From the NCBI GenBank assembly GCA_038087015.1, contig JASBNA010000004.1:310001-374000 (forward strand): 64,000 nucleotides of DNA. The letters are read 5' to 3'. Of this stretch, positions 58,646 to 64,000 are shown one piece after another. The stretch comes from Cerrena zonata. Lineage: Eukaryota; Basidiomycota; Agaricomycetes; Polyporales; Cerrenaceae. How positions within the stretch are numbered: the first letter of the stretch is position 1; the number at the start of each line of letters is the position of its first letter. A model generated the notes under the pieces. It searched no databases, had not been told where the DNA came from, and saw only the letters and a program-made list of their open reading frames with translations. A program made the translations under genes and the position numbers.

Positions 58646-59029
58646 GGCGGAGGGAATGTGTCAACTTGTTGATCTGCAAAGCGAAGGGTCGAGTGATATA
58701 CTCACACTTACGTGAAAGCTCACATTCATATCTGGCCATGTCTCTATCTTGCTCCTGGTGCGAGCGTTGTAAGTGCAGGTAGGTTTCATCTCAAAGTGGG
58801 AACAATTGAGTGTTGTTGTATTCTTCCATACGAGGTCGGAGCTAGTAACCATCTGTCAACGACGCGGCAGGAAAACAATCGCTCGCGGAGACCTCTAGAT
58901 GATGGCATTTTTCGGGAGCAACCCTAGAAACAATCAAGACTTGCATTGTTCTCTGCAAGCGAAACGACCAGACAGCTCGAGTAGTAACTTAAGCTTGGTT
59001 GCTCAGTGACATGTCAGACGTAAAATTCA

Positions 59030-60300
59030 TTTCAGGGAAGACACTTTATTGTCAAACGAAGAATTTTTTGTGCGTGTTGATGATCTCGATGAAGAACTCG
59101 ACGTCTCTGGTCAGTGAAATGTCTTGGGCCACCGTATTTTACAAAATCTAACCAGAGGCCCTGTTCGAGATGGATGTTCATAATTCTGCGCTGATATACA
59201 CGCGTTAGCAATGTCCCTTTGAATTGCTTGAAAACGATCCGTAACAATTTATCAATAGCGTAATCTAAAACGCGACAGGTTAGCTTGTGTGATCAGATCG
59301 GTTGCCCAATGAAAAAAGGATAAGGTGTAAAACAAGAGAGTAATGGACACTGACTCCAGCTTGGTAATTATGGACAGCTTCCCCGCAGGAACCACACACG
59401 TAAGGAGCCCCGGGGCCTGCGGCATACGGACAAACCATGAGGGTGGTATTGAAGCCGACCAGGGTCGAGTATACAACACCGTACATTCGCAGGAGGGGAA
59501 GTGAAAGGCGAATAATACCAGGTGGCGTGCAGACCTTGTTTTCCAAGTCCGAGTACAATTACCGAACCCCGTAGGCCGCTGTCAGTACAGCAGCATCAGC
59601 CTGACACGCGCGATCTTGATCCTGTCATGATGCCTCCTAACCGTCTCCATCGGTATGTGAATTGCAGGATCCAAGAGTAAAGAACAAAGACCTTCTAGCG
59701 GAGATCACATCGACCCTAGTTCAAGAAGTATCTAGTGTGAACGAGAGGCTGACAACCGATCAGCTTCAGCTTGGGCGCTTCGTACTTGTTGTGGCTTGTT
59801 TGTTGCGTCGGACTAAACCAACTGAGGTTGACCAGAGGCTCATATCGCCATTCGCATGATAGTATCCAATTCCGTACCATTTATTGTCACCCAAGCTGTA
59901 TGATAGCAATAAATCATCTCTCACGCAACGTTACTCAATTTTATTCTTCCGACCCGGAGAAGATACACTCGCGATGGACGCCGCCGCTGTACTACTGTTG
60001 CTTGAAAATAACAGTGAGACCAGTCCTTCCAGAAGGCGCGTTGTTAATCAATCACCTCACGATGTCTTCGTGAAGGGTGCCATTCACGAACGATCAAAAC
60101 AAAGGGTCTCCTAATCATTCCAGGTCGAGTGACGTGTACAGCCTCATGGATATCGCATGATTCCAATAAGCAACATGTCCAGAAGCGCCATAAGTTGGAC
60201 AACAACACGACGGGTAACATACCAGAACAGGGGTAAGCGAAGAAAGCAAGGCAGGGATACAAGAAAGGTAAAAACGTCAAAAGACAACGAGCAAGAAGAT
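59030..60300 (-). pseudogene. Family X, copy X3 (most diverged)
   Basis: Minus-strand pieces: LLTFLPFLYPCLAFFAYPCSG (hydrophobic), EAVHVTRPGMIRRPFVLIV followed by REWHPSRRHREVI, SDLENKVCTPPG, RMYGVVYSTLVGFNTTLMVC, FFHWATDLITQANLSRF and FKGTLLTRVYQRRIMNIHLE. Alignable with X1/X2 along most of its length but with many substitutions and indels. The RPGMIRRPFVLIVREW block differs from X2 mainly by synonymous changes. It sits between B2 and W4. No continuous frame could be built, so it is listed as decayed, with the caveat that unrecognised introns could explain part of this. Confidence 0.45.
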
Positions 60301-60437
60301 GTGGGTAATCAACACAGATACATATATCTTCTGCTGTTGGAAAGAATAATGTGTTTATCGCGGTAATTAGGTTGGGGGAATGAAATCCGTGAGCAACAAA
60401 CAAATGTCGTGAGAGGAGTCCCCCGGTGAATACTGGA

Positions 60438-61812
60438 TCATTTGCGAGGCTTCGGTAATGCGCTCTTAAACGTCAAGATGTGGCCTATGGTGTTGAATAA
60501 CTGACGAGTATAGTCAACAATACCGTAACGCTCATCGTCCATTCCAGTAGGATCTTTCAGGAGGACTCTGGCACGAAGCTGCCACCACCACCGCGATTTG
60601 ATGATCTTGTTGTATTGTTCGACCACCTGGTCGGTCTTCAATCGTTTCTGCGGATCAGGCTCTCGCATCGCATCAACAAAAGGCTGGAGGAATTCACATC
60701 CATTGTATTCCTACGCATGTTGAGAATCAACAAATGTCAATACATAGAAGTATCGCCAATTCAGCGACTAACCTTCAATATGTAATCTTGAATAACGTTG
60801 CCTACACAGTATATATCAACGGCAAATGGGTCATGAACCACAGGCTTAGTTCCGTTGTTGAATTCTGGAACTGAACGATCGGCTCCCTCTGGAAGCGTTT
60901 CTGTAGGGTTCAGATTATCAGCCAAGTATTGACGTGACAACCCAAAGTCAATGATATAATATTTCGGAGGTCGAGCTGTCCGAGTGAACGGTCTCTTAAC
61001 CTCTGCTGTGAATGATCGATTCATGTGAGTGGCCTGGACATGAAAAGGTTCTGGCCACATATCCCTCGAGTCAATCATGATGTTGTATACCATGAGATCA
61101 CTAAAGGGTTTCAGTGTGCGGATGGACTCATTCAGAATTGTCAGTACATACCGGTGAGCTATACGGCAATCATGCAAAAACTGCAGACCCTGGTATCGGG
61201 GTAGGAGTCATGATTAGATCGTTATACTAAGAGGACTATTGATTTCATACCTCGAATATTTGACGGAAGCATTCAAGAACTTCCCCGACTGTTGCAAAAC
61301 GAGGTTTGAAGAATTTGTCCAAGACCGGCATCACGAAAATAGAGAACTCTTCTCCAGGGATGTCGAATAGTTCGTAGATTGGTGTAGAGTGGTTCTTGGG
61401 ATGAGACTTGGCAGGCTCAGATGCAAGGAATATAGTGATTGGCCCCTCCAGCCCATTCGTTCTTCGAGAGAACCGTTTCAACATAACAGTCTCTCCATCA
61501 GAGAGCCGGGTTGCATCCATTACAGCACGGTGCTACATCACACAAGAGGTCAACATCAAGACATGAGAAGAACGTATTCAGCCCTACCTTCAGTAGGAGT
61601 CCATCCTCGTGTGCCTGCCAACGCTCGCCTGTACCCTTCCACGAAGGAACCCATCCTGGTCTGTAACGGGGTCGCAGCATGTAGCCCCTTTCAGCCAACC
61701 ATATCTGGTGGTCGCGCCACCATACCTCATCCGAACGAAGCGTCAGACGGTCTGTGTAAGCTTGAATATCTGGATCCACTTCTGGTGCGTCTGACGGTGA
61801 GCCTTGGTTCAT
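60438..61812 (-). CDS. Type W kinase-like protein, copy W4 (best-resolved copy)
   Basis: Five exons: 61588-61812, 61251-61532, 61152-61189, 60773-61100 and 60438-60710, in phase, 381 residues. Exon 1: WWRDHQIWLAERGYMLRPR. Exon 2: DATRLSDGETVMLKRFSRR (beta-3 lysine), TPIYELFDIPGEEFSIFVMP, VGEVLECFRQIFE. Exons 3-4: LQFLHDCRIAHRDLMVYNIM (HRD and Asn), MWPEPFHVQATHMNRSFT, YYIIDFGLSRQY (DFG), VPEFNNG, HDPFAVDIYCVGNVIQDYIL. Exon 5: FVDAMREPDPQKRLKTDQVV, SRWWWQLRARVLLKD, ending LPKPRK. All kinase core residues are present except a recognisable glycine loop, so nucleotide binding would be atypical. The exon-5 insert DPTGMDDERYG is unique to this copy. Confidence 0.85.
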
Positions 61813-62339
61813 TATGACCGGAGAGGAATCAATCCGCTTGCTTGCAGTTCATGATATGAGGAATAGCTTCTGAACTAAGGACGGGGAGTGCTTGAGTGAT
61901 GCAGCTGCCAGCGTCGAACCTTCTTCCCACCTTATTGTCTAAGTCTAAGTCCATTTTGACGAGATCAAGCAGTATCTGGTGTGAACCAGCCGATCCCCGG
62001 TACAGGTTCGGCTTGCGCGCTTCGTGATTATTGAGTCTTGTTTGTTGCGTTGGGCTAAACCGATATATCGGAGTCAGAGAGGTCATATCATCTCTCTCTC
62101 TTATTCGCATGGTCGCATTCAATGTAATGTGACGCAAATTGTATATTAACAGTAAATCATCTCTGACCGTTACTCAATTCTTTTCTTCCGAGATAATACA
62201 CCAGCTGAACGGCGCTGTACTACTTTCACTTGAAAATATATGGGTGAAATCAGTTGTTCCAGAAGGTGCATTGTTGACCATCAGCACACGTAACTTTCAT
62301 GAAGGGAACCAATGTCATGATGTGGCCTGGTTCTGAGGT
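61813..62339. other. Upstream region of W4 and decayed array sequence
   Basis: The first 140 bases match the upstream regions of W2 and W3 (GCTTCTGAACTAAGGACGGGGAGTGCTTG, as at 56370-56405). Further right, TGTTCCAGAAGGTGCATTGTTGACCATC near 62250 matches the end of family X blocks, so a short, fifth X remnant may be present. No gene supported. Confidence 0.45.
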
Positions 62340-62570
62340 TTGGGAAATGCGCTGTTAGACGTTACCATGTGAATGGTATTGTAAAGCCATCGAGTCTGAG
62401 TAGAAAGTCAGTCTTCGAGCCTTTTCTCGGTTTTCGTCGAGATGACTCTATCTCGAGGTGGCTACTACCACCACGATCTGAGGACTTTGTTATATTGTTT
62501 CGATATCCGGCCAATCGTTGATGCTTCCTTCGGGTCAGACTCTCGTAGAGTATCAACCAAAGGTCTCAGG
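62340..62570 (-). pseudogene. Relic of a type W last exon
   Basis: Plus strand: GGTTTGGGAAATGCGCTGTTAGACGTTACCATGTGAATGGTATTG resembles the end of intact copies (GCTTCGGTAATGCGCTCTTAAACGTCAAGATGTGGCCTATGGTG). TACTACCACCACGATCTGAGGACTTTGTTATATTG follows, like the W-W-W coding region. Frame and W-W-W codons are destroyed. Confidence 0.65.
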
Positions 62571-62599
62571 GAACTCACACCCCGGGAATGTGTATATGC

Positions 62600-63260
62600 A
62601 AGACAGGAGAATCAGACATTGGAGCAACGGATAAACGGTTTCATACCTGCACCTGCATCATGTCATATATAATAACCTATCCACGTCAGCCGTCTTCGTT
62701 CGAGGCACCTCATGGAGAGATCCAAAACAAAGCCATGGGACTCACGTTTTAATACGGAGAGGAATTGAAAACACAAGAGACCTTTATTACGTCAAAGCAG
62801 CTAGCAACCATCTGCCAAATTCACAACGCAACGGGGTTGCATGTTGCATAAGGTTACGATTCGTAATTGAAGATTATGAGATTTGGACGATAACAGGAAG
62901 ACATGAGCGACAATTACCTCCAGTTTCAGTGGGTTCCCTGCAGGGTCCGCGTATAGGCAAGGGAATGATAAGCCTCCTAATTCCTGCGACCTGCTACATG
63001 TGTAAAGGTAAGTTGATCAGAAAACAACGGCGGAGTTCAGAGTAGGAGGAGCCAAAAGTAGTTCAGCTTTTGTCTTCCGACAACCGAAGTCATCAGTTTC
63101 GAGATTTGAGCGAACACGAGTGATTGATGTTATCTAATCCCCCCGGTGGATGCAACAGAGTCCTGAGCACGAGAACAAAAGGACCTGTGCTAGCTGAGAA
63201 ATAACCTCGATTTAGTCAATAGCCCGTGGCTCAGTGTCCGAGTTGCTACGTACCATGTCG
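62600..63260. repeat. Duplicated spacer (copy 2)
   Basis: Counterpart of 51071-51758, in the same position between a last-exon relic and a damaged W gene. The shared order of relic, spacer and W gene shows that a block of at least 1.6 kb was duplicated as a whole. Confidence 0.8.
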
Positions 63261-63359
63261 TTTTCTCATTGAAAGAGTAATCGAGATGACGAAACTTGGA
63301 CATGGTCGCGAAAATGAATGTGATTGACATAGATACATCGTGAGCACTGTATGTTCCAT

Positions 63360-64000
63360 TCAACAGATTTCAATCAGACGAGCAACCACAGAAGACCAAG
63401 CAGCTACCAGTGAGAGTCCTGTCAATGTCGAGGCTTGGGCAATGCGCTCTTGGCTGTGAAGATGTAACGTAACCGATCGTGTTGAAAAACCATCGAGTCC
63501 GCTCAGCGACCCAGTCATCAAACATCTTGTCGTCATCCTTGAAATCGACCCTAGCACGAGGCTGCCGCCACCACCGCAACTTGAGAATCTTATCATACTG
63601 CTCGGTTACCTGCCTAATGGTCAGCCGCTTTCGCGGCAGGCTCCCGCATAGCGTCAACCAACGGTTGCAAAAACTCGCATCCACTGTATTTCTAGAACAG
63701 AGTTAACAAAGATCCGTAACAAGAGTGTGGATGCTCTGGTGACCCACATCCAATATATGTTTCTGAATGACATTCCGCACGCAGTAGATGTCGACTGCAA
63801 ATGGGTCATGAGGTGCAAAGCCGTTCTGGAATTCCGGTACTGACTGATCCCCACCTTCAGGAGCTGTTTCTGTCGGATGAAGGTCATCAGGCGAGTATTG
63901 ATGCGACAACCCAAAGTCGATGATATGATATTTTGGAGCTTTCGCTGTACGAGTGAAAGGTCTCTTAACTTCTGCTGTGTACGATCGATTCATATGGGGG
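63360..64000 (-). pseudogene. Type W kinase, copy W6, damaged and cut by the window end
   Basis: Exon 4 is present from the window end to about 63750: MNRSYTAEVKRPFTRTAKAP, HIIDFGLSHQYSPDDLHPTE (DFG kept, no stop, unlike W5), VPEFQNG, HDPFAVDIYCVRNVIQK. In the last exon, MREP is followed by a frame change. Compared with the other copies two bases are missing near 63640 (GAGCCTGCCGCG where others read GAGCCTGAtCCG). Near 63465-63475 there is a 5-bp duplication (GTAACGTAAC). The conserved LPKPRK end is out of frame. Exons 1-3 lie beyond the window. It is the sister of dead copy W5. Confidence 0.75.

Noticed and set aside
1..64000. CRISPR arrays, insertion sequences, prophage or bacterial operon features
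   Set aside because: The window is intron-rich fungal nuclear DNA. No regularly spaced repeats, transposase or integrase motifs or terminal inverted repeats were seen.

Overview
This looks like nuclear DNA of a filamentous basidiomycete, most likely an Agaricomycete. Genes are split by many short introns of about 45-65 nt with GT...AG ends. The gene families fit: a WOPR (Gti1/Pac2) regulator, a DUF6699 protein, a GH16 glucanase, secreted beta-propeller proteins and a lineage-expanded kinase-like family. No bacterial-style operons, CRISPR arrays or complete transposons were seen. Exon structures were read by hand from splice signals, phase and family motifs; no searches were run.

Left part (1-30000), mostly single-copy genes. 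A pepsin-like aspartic protease lies on the minus strand (812-2483), followed by a 5.6-kb gene-poor stretch. Then come a WOPR transcription factor (8107-10272), an F-box protein (14937-16898), an intron-containing tRNA-Lys(CUU) (17846-17931), a four-zinc-knuckle protein of the ZCCHC9 type (18037-19190) and a GH16 glucanase (20764-22143). An amino-acid permease (22327-24674, minus), a Vps3844-type membrane protein (26718-27944) and a DUF6699 protein (28491-29828) follow. Between the permease and the Vps3844 gene is a decayed chimeric duplicate carrying pieces of both.

Middle part (30000-41000). Two paralogous secreted beta-propeller genes (30980-32913 minus; 35867-37588 plus) are divergently arranged and share exon lengths. 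They are followed by a kinase fragment (about 38000-38430) and a complete kinase gene (39065-40735).

Right part (41400-64000). This is a young, rearranged tandem array on the minus strand, built from a repeating unit of three gene types: kinase type B, an unidentified family X, and kinase type W (named here for its W-P-E-P and W-W-W motifs). Type B copies are at 42193-43870 and 56987-58645, with a stub at 53510-53660. Family X copies are near 44200-45520, 48280-48900, 53670-54830 and 59030-60300. Type W copies are at 45635-47003, 48989-50343, 54964-56323 and 60438-61812; a dead copy is at 51759-53175 and a damaged one runs off the end at 63360. Relics of W exons lie at 30120-30300, 41480-41760, 50980-51070 and 62340-62570. 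The array shows birth and death, microhomology deletion and catalytic-motif divergence, and is the most interesting system in the window.

A caution: several otherwise well-conserved genes (protease, WOPR, GH16, permease, Vps3844, one propeller) have their frame broken by a single base at a short homopolymer, with splice sites and protein motifs intact on both sides. Residual assembly indels are the simplest reading, so these are called genes with frame breaks rather than pseudogenes.
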